Notes: generated from the sequence alone by a model not told the origin. DNA of 64,000 bases from Sabethes cyaneus (GCF_943734655.1 NC_071354.1:56585544-56649543); one strand, 5' to 3'; counted from the first letter of the stretch, positions 44,249 through 57,034 are shown. Translations and numbers: made by a program.

Positions 44249-45939
44249 ATCTAACGTACTGGTTCTAACAAACACGCTGGCATGAGCATTCCTTTCAGAC
44301 TCTCGCTTTTATTTATTCATGCACTGCGACGAGTTCTTGCGAGTGTATATTTAGATAGCAGCCACTGTCGTCGCTTTCGCTCGTCAATGCAAGCCGAGCA
44401 GCTGATACCGATCAGTCGCGAGGGGGCTCGCACTTCCACCCGTGAGTGTAATCGAGGGCGAAGATGAAGAAGAAAAGAAAAAGTAAGACAAAATCTGTAT
44501 CCCAGTGTGCCGTTAGCCCTCACCGGTTAGCTGGTATCTCACGAGTTGTTTGGCTCGCGTGTGGGCAATGCAGAAAGACGCTACGAGCTACGAGACTGTG
44601 CGTTCGCAAGTGTGTGGGCAGCAGAATATTTTGCACACAACAACGCGGCTGTTTGTTTTACGCTCGGCGTAAGCATTGAATGTTATGCTTCTCATACTCT
44701 CTCGCGTGAGAGTAGGCATCGTTGACTTCTCGCTCGATTTGCAACACTGCATGTAAGCACAGTACCGAGTGTGCTGTTGTTTGGTGAACAAAAAACAGCG
44801 AACGTTGCTGTGTCAGCCTCTGTTGTACAGCAAAAACCCAATAAAATGCTGAGTAAAATGGATTTTGTAGCTTCTAATCGACGGATTGGCTGTAAATATT
44901 GGGGGAGCTCCATCAGTTTTCGTATGTAAATTCAACCCAGCCGATTTTTTCAGTACTCGAACGTTGAGAATCATTTTTTTATGATGAACATGTGGTCATC
45001 TTTCTGAGAAAAAAAACCGTTCTATTCATTTTGCTCTTGGTGAGTTTCTCGAATACACTAACAGCGTCAGAGTGCCACAATTAAGCCACAATCGTTTCTA
45101 GAATGGCTCCCCAATGATGCCCGAATTTTGTGCACAATATACTGAGAAAGTAGAAAGTAGTCGATGCTCGATGCATTCTCTTAGGAGAAGAAAATGAGCA
45201 CAGGTATGACAGGAATGGTGATTTAAACTTAAGTTATGGTTTCATCACCAAGAGATAACGATTTGCCTCGAAAGATAATAAACATTCGTTACACTCAATC
45301 TACTCTGGTCTCCTGTGGGAAGATGTTCCAATTCCGTTCATTCTGGTATGTGTGCTGATTGAGCTTTTGGCAAGCATTATCTACGAGTTTTTGGCTCGCA
45401 TGCTCGAATAAGATGCAACGCCAGATCAGCGCAGCTACTGATTCTAATTCACTCGAGGCTATTAAGGAGCTCTCGACGAACGGTCGCTTGCAATTGTTCG
45501 ACGGATGAAACCGACAAAAGTTGAAACGGTTGAACTTTACTCGCTAATTGGTTGCTTGCGGATGTTCGCCACTCGCTGGAATTGATTACAATGATCTTTG
45601 GCCACAGTTGCAGACAGTTGTGTTGGGAGTTTGATAGGTTGCAATTACTTTGACGATTGTTAGCTCTACAAACTATAACTATAATATTTCTACATTTTTT
45701 TTGGTGAAAGGTGAGCCATCTGAAACAAAACGTTTCAAATTTCCAACTTTCTCTTAACCAGAACTTACCGCTACGCGTAGATTGTAACAAAACGTAGTGA
45801 AGTTAGTGGATAGCTATCATAACTGAAGTTCAACGCTTCAGGGAACAACACGGGCTGCAGTCTAGCCCAACCAACGCCAACCAACCAACCAACCAACCGC
45901 CTGACAAACTAGGAAGCCACTTTCTAGTGCCAGCTCCGG
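44249..45939. other. No gene recognised
   Basis: 44.3-44.9 kb has CG-containing words repeated loosely (GTGTGGGCA at 44560 and 44611). A (CCAA)n run is at about 45878-45898, just before the candidate promoter. No coding frame worth calling. Confidence 0.4.
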
Positions 45940-45975
45940 TTATATAGCTTACGCGCAGTTGGAACTTTCAGGCTG
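45940..45975 (+). promoter_or_regulatory. Candidate TATA/initiator core promoter
   Basis: TATATAGC begins at 45941 and a TTTCAGG initiator-like element has its A at 45970, a spacing of 29 bp that fits insect TATA promoters. No clear downstream promoter element was seen. Isolated matches of this sort arise by chance in 64 kb, so confidence is low. Confidence 0.25.
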
Positions 45976-46282
45976 TGGTTTCCGGATAGTGCCGTGCAGC
46001 AGCAACTGCACCTGTGCGGTAATTAAAAGTGACGCGCAAACACGCTAGCAGCAGAGTCGTATGCGGCCCGAATCGAAGGTCGGCGCGAACTGCACCCACG
46101 GGATGCACCATAAATTTGAAACGAAACATAAGATTTCGGAATGGGCGCAGTGCTCCGGCTCCGGCTCCGGTTCCGACCTCGGGGTCTCCAGTCTAGTTTA
46201 TACAGTGCACAACTGGTTCAACTTGGTTCAAAATGTAGAGGTTCCTTCTGCTGCAATTGGAAGAAGCGAGCAGACAGGGTTG
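45970..46282 (+). other. Candidate first exon ending at a splice donor
   Basis: From the initiator the sequence is GC-balanced and runs to GGGTTG|GTAAGTAT, a strong donor (GT at 46283-46284). An ATG at 46061 opens a frame ('MRPESKVGANCTH') that stays open past the donor, but its context is poor and a Ser-Gly run (46156-46173) suggests low complexity. It could be a 5' untranslated exon. Unsupported by any protein similarity I recognise. Confidence 0.2.
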
Positions 46283-46289
46283 GTAAGTA

Positions 46290-49200
46290 TATTGGCAGTT
46301 TCGTCTGGCAAAGTTTGGCCAGAGCAACTTTATCTGTACAAGATTTATGTGCTTAGGTGCGGCCGAGTACTGACTATGGCACTGCCACAGTCCGTCGGTC
46401 GGTATCGGTGCCGAATCGGTTGGAGACGAAAGGTACCAACCAGCTTTTGTTCTCTTACCGAAGATTGTGTCGCAATCGTTTGTGGATCGCTTGTGCTTTT
46501 ATTTATACTCTAAACTAACTATTGACAGTTGAACAGATTTACGTGCAGTCAGGGATAAATCTGTACCGTTTCGAAATACGGGAAGCTCTCTCTTTGGATG
46601 ATCAATACTTTTAACTGTTCTGTTTAAAATTTAAAGACAAAATATCTCGGCAGTAAAGTTAACTTTTTTACTAACACCAGGGCAATAATTTTCTATTTAA
46701 CGCCCCTCTGTTTCCGTAGAAACCTATTGTTAGTCGGCTCACATGTCGGACCAATACATCAAAATTTTGCCATTACGTCCCATAATAATTATGTAATTTG
46801 TCATGACAAATAGCAGCCCCGGACTGGAAGAGCAAATGGAAATTCGCAGCTGGGTGGGACCAGGCCGGTCGGTGGTGGTGGCCGGTACTCTATTGTAATA
46901 TCACCGTCATCAATCTAGCATGCACTCGCGCCCAGGTCCCTTCTCGGTGCTCGCAGTGACAAAAGCCGACCGGCCGCACATTTATGAAGTGGAAGGATCA
47001 ACATTTCGGATGTCGTTGCCGACCGTCAGCCGAGCCAAAGGACAGCTGCTGCTGCTGCTGCCACTGCTGCTACTGCGCTGCGGGTCGTTTACGGTATGGC
47101 CCACACCGGGTTGTACTCCAAACGTACGCTTTCAATGTTGTTGCGAATGAGAACCAGATAATTTGCATATTTCTTCCTCCAGCGGAGGAAACAGCGACAA
47201 CAGTTATTTACAGAGAGGGAGACGAATTGTACTTTAATTTCACAAACATTCATCATCGCTATACTTCCGGTATTTCGCACCAATTGTCCTCGCTCGGACA
47301 GATCGGGGTGAGCGTACATGTCGAGTAAGGCGCCTCTGGTGACAGTTTTCCAAGGGGGGTGGGGGTAGGGCAGATGTCCCGGTCGGTCACCGAGGGACGC
47401 ACAACGTTGTCTTCCGCTTAGGCTTTCAATCGTTTCCGTGGTAAATACTTTACGCAAATAAGAGTAGCATCCGGACGACGGCTAAATTACGTGATAGGAA
47501 GTAAACGGATGGGTTTGATACTCTTTAATTTTGATTTAATTTAGTTTCGATTCAAATTTTGTGATTTATTGCTCTCTGCAAGCTACTCTACCTATACAGT
47601 TACAAAAAGCAGGGGTCAACGAAGGACCATTATTTTAATTTTAGCTTCTCAAGTCAGCCAGCCATATGAAGTGCTTAGTTTAAGCTGCACCGTTATCACA
47701 TAAACGGATATCGTCCTGCGCTTTTTTTGCCATCCCGTGGGCGATTGTTAAAATACTCGATCCTTTTTCCTTCGTTTCTTCGGGCACCCTGTCCCTCTAA
47801 TGTAATTTAAGAAAAGCTGCTTTTTATAATCCACATCCGTTACGATTCGTTACCTTCTTTGCATTCGAAATCCGCTAACTTTCATGTTCCTGAAGCGGGT
47901 TTCGGCAGCTCGTTCCAGCTAGCCAAAATGCTGCTACTGCTGCTGCAGCCCGGGTTAGAGTTGAATTCACTCTGATTGCACCGCACTTCGTTCGCTGTGA
48001 CCCCCGGCAGCTAAACTAACGTTGCAAACAAATAACTGTTTCCTGCATCCGTTACGCTAGATGGGATCAGCACAAATAGAAAAGAAGAAAAAAAAAACTT
48101 CCAAAACATAAGTGGGCCCTTTTCTCCACCCCTGGTCGCATCGCCTTTGGAGCTGCCAGTGTGTAAGCGGCATCTGTTACCGCCGGAAAATCCGGCACTC
48201 TTCTTCGGTGGCCACGGGGCAATACCTACCTTCTGCCGGGGCAGAAGACAATGGGTGGGAAAGCACGTGGAAGTATCGCCGTACAGCCACAAAATAAATA
48301 GGATTAAAAGAGGAAGTTTCCAGCAGGTCTTGTGCAACTGCACTTTCCATTCATTTTTTTTTTATTTCACCCCGTTCTTACGAATGCCACACAGACAAAG
48401 TTCCCATCTCCGAAGTGCTCTTCTTTCTCATCACACCATCACGTGAAAACTTTAAAAATAGTGGAAAACTACTTGCCTGAAAAGGAGAAACTTAGCCGTT
48501 GCGCACGACTCACAAAGACCCGGGGCCCCGCTAAATGAAGTTCCCATTCCGTGGGCGTCTTGTCCGCTGCAGATGTAGGATCAATGCTGCACCTTCGTAG
48601 CGTACCCAGTAAGAGTGTTGAAATTTTTACCGAGATTGTTTCACGTCCCGGTCCTTGCCAGGAGACATCAGAAGTTGAAAATTTTCTGCACTCCGTGCAT
48701 AGCGCGGTCGGGCTCCCCGCAGCAAAACAATAGGAAAGCGGGAAAAAACTTTTTCTCGTCCATTCCTCCCCTGTTTCACCTTCGCCGTGTACACGTCATT
48801 GTGCATTGTTCAACCTTTCAAAGCTCGTGCAGCCTGAAGCTTTTTCTACAGCGGCATTCGAAGAAAAAGGCTTTTGTTTTTCAACCGTCGCGCAACAGCT
48901 TCAACCAGTGCATAATTTTCCATTCACTCGGAACAGTCGACAATTGCTGGAAGGAGCAAATTAGGTTCATGCAATGAAACACTCGATCCGACAAGCTCGC
49001 TATTTCCCAGGCCAGGCACTGTGCTACCTTCTACTGCCGTCGCCACAGCATTCAAATTAGTAAAAACAATAAATTCGTCCCGTGTGTGTGTGTGTGAGGT
49101 GCAGCAGGATGCAAGCGCCAGCGCGCACCCTATATGCTGGCAACATTATGCTGCTCCGGAAGCTGCATGCAGTCTTTCATGTTGAAGGTTTTGTGCTACG

Positions 49201-49820
49201 GCAAATATGCTGTATGATGCGGCGATTGTCACTTCAATAATAGCGGGCGAGCAGCGGTTTGTTTCGAAAACATTGTCGAACACAGAAGAATGAACTTTTT
49301 CCCCGGAAAAAAGGCGAAAGTTAAGCTTCTTACTGTTCTCCCGGTTCCGTTTGACACCGCAAATTGAGAACAATTCTGAGCGAGCGAGCGAGCGAACGGC
49401 AGGACCTGGGTGCCTGGGTGAAAGAAAATGGAGCCGGGTGGAGGTGGTGGAGGGTCAAATGAACAATCGTCTTTCAGCTCTTTCGCAGTAGGTCACTCGG
49501 GGATGAAAAACAAAACGTTTTCTGAGTGGTAATCTGTTTCTTTTGGCGCAGGATTGGTTGGTCTCTTCTATTTATTGAGTTTTTGTCGCAGAGTATGGCA
49601 TACTTTTTACTATGATGTTAAATTTTCCGAATAGAATATTAATTAAGCTGCTTCCTAATGAATATAATAAATACACCCTTGATGCAGATGATGTTGTTCA
49701 TATAAAGTGTTTCTCACTCACTTTTTGAAACAAATTAATACTGTTTTGAATCGAATCAGTTCATAATACATTTCAAATTTCCTCTATATTATTCAAGAAC
49801 GCATAATCTTGACTTTCGTC
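46290..49820. other. No gene recognised; GC-balanced
   Basis: Contains a CTG-type triplet run (about 47043-47075), a short GT run (about 49083-49097) and a GAGC run (about 49378-49396). The 110-residue minus-strand frame at 48011-48343 has a hydrophobic N-terminal patch but starts at GTG and has no domain. No transposon signature. Confidence 0.4.
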
Positions 49821-49824
49821 ATTC

Positions 49825-50800
49825 GCCTTTATTTTTCTGAATTCTTTTTTGTCGTTTGGTTATTTTGTATTTTGTCTATAATTTTTCGTTTTTTCTGTTT
49901 TGCTAGTGTATTCCGTCAACTTTTCTGCCATTCCTGTCATCTTGTCGTTTTTTGTTTACTTTAATGTGATTGTTGTCATTTTAACAGCTTGGGTCATGGT
50001 TTCGTGGTTTCTATGTGACTAGGGCGAGTACTCGGCGTGAGAGATGTGAATGCTAACCACTACACCGTTTTTACCTATTGTTTTTTTGTTGTATTTTAAC
50101 GTTTGTTGGTCGTTTTTGTTATTTTTAACATCTGGTGTTCTATCATTGTCTTTTTACCTTTAGCCAGGCATTTCATTGCCTGTTCGTCGATTATTTGCTG
50201 TCGTTCAATCATTCTTTCAGCGTCATTTCATCACCTTGCATTGTCTGTTCGTCATATTATCGTTGCTTTTTCGGAACCATTTAGTCGTCTTTTTGCACTC
50301 TCTTTACTGCCTTTTCTTCGTATTCGTTATCTCATTGCCATTTCTCTGTTATATTTTTATTGTCTTTTCATGGTCTTTTTGCCAACTTTCCATCGTATTT
50401 TCGTTTTATGACATTTTACCACCTTTTCTTCGTTTGCATTGTTATCTTTTTATCACCTTGCATCCTGTTCGTTGCCAAGACAACACAGTTGCATTTTTCT
50501 TGTCTTTTCGTTGTTCTTTCGACGTCTTTTTGATGAGGTATATTCGCCATCTTTTCGTAATGTTTTTTGCATGTTTTATCACCTGTTTGACAGATTTTAA
50601 TTGTCACTTTCCCGTGTTTTGTCGTGTTTTTGTTGCAAATTCTTTTCATCTTTTTAACATATTTTTGCCATCTTTTCATCACAGTTCCATTGACTTTTAT
50701 TCACATTTTCGTCAACATTCCGCAGTCCTTCGCCGTTTCTTCGTTGTCTTTTCTATGCATTTTGGTCATCTTTTCATCGCTTCCTGAAGGATTAAATTTC
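49825..50800 (+). repeat. Pyrimidine-rich diverged array 4
   Basis: Same word usage and strand as arrays 1-3. It has the TTCGTTGCCAAGACAACAC motif (50467-50485) parallel to arrays 1 and 3. The right boundary CTGAAGGATTAAAT...ACGCGTAAAAGAG (50784-50850) corresponds to that of array 1. A SINE is nested at 49967-50067. Confidence 0.75.
49967..50067 (-). mobile_element. tRNA-derived SINE, family 1 (copy b)
   Basis: Minus strand: GGTGTAGTGGTTAGCATTCAC, CTCTCACGCCGAGTACTCGCC, then a decayed B-box region and CCAAGCTGTTAAAATGACAACAATCAC. Head and tail match the copy at 28421-28553. It is surrounded by array 4 sequence. Confidence 0.7.
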
Positions 50801-51300
50801 CAACAGTTTTTACTTTTAAAAAGAGTTTATTAAATACGCGTAAAAGAGAATACTTGATTATAAAGAACGACATTATTCGCTTGATTTTGAAGTTCTTTCG
50901 CACTACAGAAATCATGTTATGCAACTGCCAAAATGTGGGAAAAAATAGAAATGAAAATATTTATCCATTTTGCTGTACTCCAACCAGGAAAATATCAGTA
51001 TTACTATAAATATCTGCCGTGAAAGCGAAAAATGCTAGTTTTTATTGACAGCATAACAGCAATAAAGCAAATCTTCCCTTTTTAAGACACTTCTCATTAA
51101 AGAAAGCTATTCTATTCACTTCTTTCTCTCAGGAAGAATAAAGTTATGCTTTTCGGGATATTATTCATTGCATGTAGCGTACTCGTACTTTTTGTCACTA
51201 AATGAAACTTTCAGTCTTTTCCGCAAAGTGTATGATTATCCGTAAATTTGAGAGCTTGATCCGTAGGTCCATAGAAAATTCCTAAATCCGTAGATCTGGC
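50801..51300. other. No gene recognised
   Basis: AT-rich sequence including the right boundary of array 4. Confidence 0.4.
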
Positions 51301-51620
51301 ATCACTGGTGGATGAATAAACATATATTTAGTTTTTGATAGATTAATCGATAGCAGGTTGCAACAATTTCGTTGAGAAGCAGTTGAGATCTTGTTTGATA
51401 TAGAGCTGTTTTGTGGCACAATCATTTCCTTGGAAGAAAACAGATGTATCATCGGCAAAGAGACTTAATTTTTCATGGAGGTTCAGCTAGGTTGGCTAGA
51501 TCGTTGATGAATATTAGAAACAATATTGGCTCCAGATTGCTACCTTGGGGTACATCCATAGATACCGTTCCCAGCAAGCTTGTTCAGTCTCAGGCACGAA
51601 CTGGGTTCTGTTTGTGAGCA
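51300..51620 (-). pseudogene. Antisense Jockey-like reverse transcriptase fragment
   Basis: Minus-strand reading 'VPQGSNLEPILFLIFINDLA' (motif B, about 51500-51560), a stop, then 'KSLFADDTSVF' containing the catalytic FADD-type box (about 51436-51462), then in a further frame 'QDLNCFST' and 'LQPAID'. The FADDTSVF form is typical of Jockey-clade elements and differs from YADDLK of the L2/CR1-like copies. Only about 100 codons remain. Confidence 0.7.
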
Positions 51621-51639
51621 GCTTTTGCAGACTACAATA

Positions 51640-51800
51640 ATTTTCAATTGGACCGTACAACTAAATACAATTTCAGATCGTCTGCGTATACCAACTTACT
51701 ACCGTCACCCAGAAGCAAAGCTACGTCATTGAAGTACAGCAAGAAAAGTAATAGGCCCATTTTACCCCCCTTGTGGTACGCCCGAGAATGGGTACAGACG
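51640..51800 (-). pseudogene. Antisense L2/CR1-like RT fragment
   Basis: Minus strand gives a 'GVPQG'-type start, then 'LLFLLYFNDVALLLGDG' and 'KLVYADDLK', closely paralleling 'YFNDIVILLGSG.VLVYADDLK' of copy A. About 50 codons only, adjacent to the Jockey-like piece in the same orientation, but from a different family. Confidence 0.7.
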
Positions 51801-54800
51801 TGGTAGCTGCCTTGACATCTAATTCAGACGCAGTGTTGTTGGCAAAACCTGAAGCAAAAAAATCTGCAATGACATTATTAATATACTAACGTCGGGCATC
51901 CTTCTCCAAGTATAACCTCCAAGAACTGCTCCTTCGTTTCAATTATATAATCAACTCAAATCTAAAGTTCTGTCACTAAACCACTTACTAAAAAACTTGT
52001 TCCAATTCGACTGAGCAAAAAAAAAATAGATAATCACTTTCCTCTCGATCCAAGAAACTAAAGTTTCTAGCCCACTTCGGAGTGCAACCATCGCAGCCAT
52101 CAGCATTCACAGCAGGTTTATACACTCTTCACCCACAACAACGAAATCGTCCGTCCCGGTTATCGCTTTTTCGCCAAAAATAAAACAGAAAAATTGCAGA
52201 CAACCAACTCGATATTATCCTCTTTTGATCTAAATCGCAGCTAAGCTTCTTTTACATTTGCTGTGCCCTGGCCTGGCCGCCTGGCAGGGCAGCCCGAGTC
52301 GCTTTCGTAGGGAATCTTGCAAAATAAAACAGAAGAATGATAACGTGTGGCATAATAGAAATAAACATTTTTCTGCTGCATCAGCCCAATCACCCGGCGT
52401 TCCTGCTCGGGCTCGGCAGCTGATGGAGTCTGTTTCGACTTGACAGCCAGCCACGGCCAGTGCACGGTATGCCATGCCATGGGTATTTATCCTTGTCGAT
52501 GGAAATAGATTCACCGGTGCCGCTCGCTCGCTGGAACTTACCTGGAAAACAAGAAGAAGAGAGAAAAAATAACGTAAGAAAATTAGTAAGACTCTTGGTA
52601 TAACAAGAAAAGCGCCGTATAAAATAAGGGTGACTAGAGATGGAAATCTCGCCAGGATCAGACAACTGAAATCAGCTGAAGGAGTCGGAATGGAACGAGA
52701 AAAATCAAACAACTCCGGTGGTGGATTCGCTAAGCTGCCGCCGTCAATTCAATGCTGAATACTTGATGAAGATTGCATCTGATTTTGGCCGTATACTCCA
52801 GGGCAGGCAGCAGCAGATCTTGTTTACATTTGTGAGTGGCATCAATTTGATTAAATAAATAGGAAAATGGGGATGTAAAATTGCTCTTGTATAGTACTAC
52901 CAACTGCCTTCTTCCAGAGCGTGGTGCTCGTGCTTGGACGAAAGCGGTAAAAAGCGACAGATCGACAGTTCGGAATCAATACAAATTAAGTGCGAGGAGA
53001 AGGGGCCGCATGGATCGGTTGATTTCTCATAGCGCAAAAGGAACAACTTTTCAATCGAATTTAGTCGAACGGAACTGGCGGCTGTCTGGAAACCTCGGGG
53101 AATGGCTTTCAAGTTTTGTTTGGTTGCGTTCTATTTTGGGAGAACAGTGATGGATGAGATGCTTCATATCATTTTCTTTTTCTTTCGCTTTAGGTTTCAA
53201 TGATGTTTGACTTTCTAACTGCAGAATCGAGTCCTGAATAATGTTTTTTTTTCAAGAAAATGTTTTCATCACAAAGCCAACTTTTATCAGCAGACGCCAT
53301 AACAGGTAAACCCTAATATCTCCGCTGCGCTGACGTCAAACCACCTCTTCGACCGTGACGGGGATCCTAAACTTTTCACCACAATTATTTTGTATCACAC
53401 AAACACGTCACAAAAAAGATTAGCAGCCGAAGAAGCTACCAACGCTGCTGTATACACTACATGTTTATTGCTATAATCAACTCCACTTCGTCTACGACGT
53501 ACCCACCTACATATTTTGGGGCGCAACGGATGGAGCAACTTGTTCCATTAATAGTGGCAAGTTTCGTGTAGGACCGCCCACCGCTCTCGACGACCAAAGC
53601 TTAAGTTTTATTTCTCCCGTCAGCCGTATCATGCCAAAACCGAGACGAGACTGGCTCAGCATCTTCCTTCCGCAATGCAGATGGGATTGCTGGTGTGGAA
53701 CGGAAATTTCCGTAGGCACTCGTTGCCTGCTCTATACCTGTCTTCGAGGCTACCCGGTCCGGAGGAATCAAGCCGAGTTCTACCTACTGCTCTGGCTTTT
53801 CATTTTGGCCGGAACGAAATAATAGCTAACATGCGAGATACAGCTGAAAGTTTCGTTAGGGGTAACAGGATAAATAAAAGTCTGTTGGTTAGGGAAATGT
53901 TTGGTTAGACACGAAAAACCCATCCACTGTGCATCATGGGCTCATCTCGCCGGCATGAAGAGGTTATAGTGGTTCAACTGTTTGTTAGTTTCCCGACACC
54001 GGTGAGATGCAGTTTACAGTCAAGGTTCGATTGTCGGAATAGCAAATTGTGCTAGCTTCATTCGTTTCCGGTTCGAATGAAATGAGCCGCATTAGATCTG
54101 CAAAACAAGACCGGACTATGGAAATAAGAAATGATATGATTGTTGTTGCGAAGATGCTAGAAACTAGAATATGTGATGGTGGCACTGCCCACAAAAGTGG
54201 AGGTGGCTTTAAACTTTTCCGACCAAAGCACAGAGCTAAAGCCGTAGCTAAGTGTGAGAGTGTCAGAGGTAAATGCCAAAAATTTACCACTTCAATGTGT
54301 TTCCAGTTAGACCACATCGAGCATACGGAAGTGTACGAGAGCAGATGGAATGCCTTGTGGAACGAGAGTGGTCTTCCCCTTGGTTCTTTATTACCAAACC
54401 GACGACGGCAACGACGACAAATACGACGACCAGAAGGCAAAGATGAATGTCATGAAAGTGCTGAAGATGCACGATACTGCCAGATAATAGTTGAATCAAA
54501 ATATGCTTAGAAAACATTTAGTACGAGTCAAGACCCGAAATAAACATCCTTCTAATGGTCTTTCATCCCGGCAGTTGATGAGTTGGGGACGGGGGTGGGT
54601 GATAAGAAATGGGATTTTCAGGACCACTTCCTCTCACATCTCATAATCCGAACGAATTCATCGCTCGTACACGGCAAACTGCATTCATTGGCCAGTTCAG
54701 CTGCAGCAGCGGTTCAGCGGTAGGAGGGAAGGCGAAAATGGGTAAAAGTTTCTGTTCTAGCATCAGCAAATAGGAGTTTTGAATTGTGCCTTCCATATTA

Positions 54801-55007
54801 GATTACCTTTATGAGATCACCCACACATGTACTCGTAAGCACAGAAGTCACAGAGAGCGATTAAGCTCTGAGAAAATTAGGCTTCATTCGAGTTCAAGGA
54901 ACGGAAAGGTACAAAGAACAGGGGGAGAGGGACTAAATTTAGCTTACCAAGTTTGATTAACGATTCTGACGCACTTTGCTAGACCTTAATTATGGTCGGA
55001 ATTGGCC
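51801..55007. other. No gene recognised; splice-like site
   Basis: GC-balanced from 52.2 to 54.7 kb. On the minus strand a long pyrimidine tract ending TTCTTGTTTTCCAG (about 52549-52562) is followed by GTAAGT, readable as acceptor or donor. The open frame on that strand (52230-52712) shows no domain. The two overlapping frames at 53985-54510 also lack recognisable features. Confidence 0.35.
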
Positions 55008-55140
55008 TCTCACTTAGCCTTGTGGTACAACACTGGTCTAAGAAGCCGTTGCATGTTCGAAACTCATCTGAGACAGGCTGTAGGAGTCAATGGAATGGTA
55101 GCACTATTTCCTGAATTGTCCTGTACCGCTAGCTAGAGCG
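55008..55140 (+). mobile_element. tRNA-derived SINE, family 2 (copy c)
   Basis: CACTTAGCCTTGTGGTACAAC (A-box region), CACTGGTCTAAGAAGCCG, then B-box-like GTTCGAAACTC, then GGCTGTAGGAGTCAATGGAATGGTAGCAC. Head and body order match the copies near 26.4 and 36.8 kb. It ends shortly before the TCTCAT satellite. Confidence 0.65.
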
Positions 55141-55231
55141 GCATTGAGCCAAAAACCAGCAATGTTTATTTGTGAAAATATATTGGATCTATGGAAGCTT
55201 TCACCTTCGCTATTTTTCTTTCTATCCTGGG

Positions 55232-57034
55232 CATTCTTTCTCACTCATTGTTATTCTCTCATTCTCATTCTCAATCTCATGTTCATTTCCATTCTCATTC
55301 TCAATCTCAGTTTCATTCTCAGTCTCAGTCTCATTCTCAGTCTCAATCTCATTCTCATTTTCATTCTCATTTCCATTTTCCGTCTCATTCTCATTTTCAT
55401 TCTCAATCCCTTTCTCATCCTCAGTGTCATGCACACTTCCATTCACATGCTCAATCTCAGTCTCAGTCTCATTTCCAATCTCATTCTCAATCTCAGTTTC
55501 ATTCCCAGTCTCAGTCTCATTCTCATTCCCATTCTCATTCTCATTCTCATTGTCATTTTCATTCTCATTCACATTCTCAGTCTCATTCTCATTCTCATTC
55601 TCAGTCTCATTCTCATTCTCATTTCCCGTCTCATTCTCATGCTCAATCCCATTCTCATTCTTAATCTCATGCACACTTCCATTCTCATGCTCAGTCTCAT
55701 TCTCGTTCTCATTCTTAATCTCATGCTCATTCTCAATCTCATGCACACTTCCATTCTCATGCTCAGTCTCAGTCTCATTTCCATTCACATTCTCAATCTC
55801 AGTTTCATTCTCAGTCTCAGTCTCATTCTCAGTCTCAATCTCATTCTCATTTTCATTCTCATTTCCATTTTCCGTCTCATTCTCATTTTCATTCTCAATC
55901 CCTTTCTCATCCTCAGTGTCATGCACACTTCCATTCACATGCTCAATCTCAGTCTCAGTCTCATTTCCAATCTCATTCTCAATCTCAGTTTCATTCCCAG
56001 TCTCAGTCTCATTCTCATTCCCATTCTCATTCTCATTCTCATTGTCATTTTCATTCTCATTCACATTCTCAGTCTCATTCTCATTCTCATTCTCAGTCTC
56101 ATTCTCATTCTCATTTCCCGTCTCATTCTCATGCTCAATCCCATTCTCATTCTTAATCTCATGCACACTTCCATTCTCATGCTCAGTCTCATTCTCGTTC
56201 TCATTCTTAATCTCATGCTCATTCTCAATCTCATGCACACTTCCATTCTCATGCTCAGTCTCAGTCTCATTTCCATTCACATTCTCAATCTCAGTTTCAT
56301 TCTCAGTCTCAGTCTCATTCTCATTCCCATTCTCTTTCTCATTCTCATTGTCATTTTCATTCTCATTCACATTCTCAGTCTCATTCTCATTCCCATTCTC
56401 TTTCTCATTCTCATTCTCATTTCCATTCTCATTCCCATTTTCCATCTCATTCTCATGCTCAATCCCCTCTCATTCTCAGTCTCAGTCTCATTTCCATTCT
56501 CATTCTCAATCTCAGTTTTATTCTCAGTCTCAGTCTCATTCTCATTTCCATTCTCTTTCTCATTCTCATTGCCATTTTCATTCTCATTCTTATTCTCATT
56601 CTCAGTCTCATTCTCTTTTTCATTCTCATTTTCATTCTCTTTCCCATTTTCCGTCTCATTCTCATGCTCAATCCCATTCTCATTCTCAATCTCAGTCTCA
56701 TTCACAGTCTCATTCTCATTCTGATGCTCATTCTCATTCTGTTTCATTCACATTCTCATTTTCATTCTCATTCCCATTCTCAATCTCAGTTTCATTCTCA
56801 GTCTCAATCTCATTCTCATTTTGATTCTCATTCTCCTTCTCAGTCTTAGTCTTAGTCTCAGTTTCAGTCTCATTCTCATTCTCATTCCCATTCTTATTCT
56901 CAGTCGTATTCTCATTCTCATTCTCAGTCTCATTCTCTTTCATTTTCTCTCATTTTAATTTTCTCTCTGATATTTTCTTCTTATTCTCTCTCCCTCTCTT
57001 TCTCGTTCCCCTTCTCACTCATTCTCTCTCACTA
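55232..57034 (+). repeat. TCTCAT/TCTCAG hexanucleotide satellite with 492-bp higher-order repeat
   Basis: About 1.7 kb of (ATTCTC)n with frequent variants (CAGTCT, CAATCT, TTTCCATTC, GCACACTTCC). A 492-bp segment is duplicated in tandem: sequence at about 55290-55780 recurs at about 55782-56272 with very little change, and a third, rearranged partial copy follows. Six-base periodicity keeps three forward and several reverse frames open, giving fake proteins of 400-550 residues. The tail (56940-57034) decays to CTCTC and stops exactly at a transposon terminus. Confidence 0.9.

Noticed and set aside
46061..46513. 150-residue frame containing Ser-Gly repeats as a complete gene
   Set aside because: Crosses a strong splice donor and has a poor start context. 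I retained only the promoter/exon hypothesis at low confidence.
48011..48343. 110-residue minus-strand frame with a signal-peptide-like N-terminus
   Set aside because: The start codon is GTG, unlikely in an insect; no domain, no neighbouring exon evidence.
53985..54510. Overlapping 151- and 153-residue frames on opposite strands
   Set aside because: Two long antisense frames often arise together by chance; neither has a recognisable domain, and the plus one starts at GTG.
55144..56824. Open frames of 526, 550 and (reverse) 407 residues
   Set aside because: They are translations of a 6-bp satellite in several phases at once, with pure Ser/Phe/Leu/Ile or Glu/Asn patterns. Absence of stops follows from the repeat unit, not from selection.
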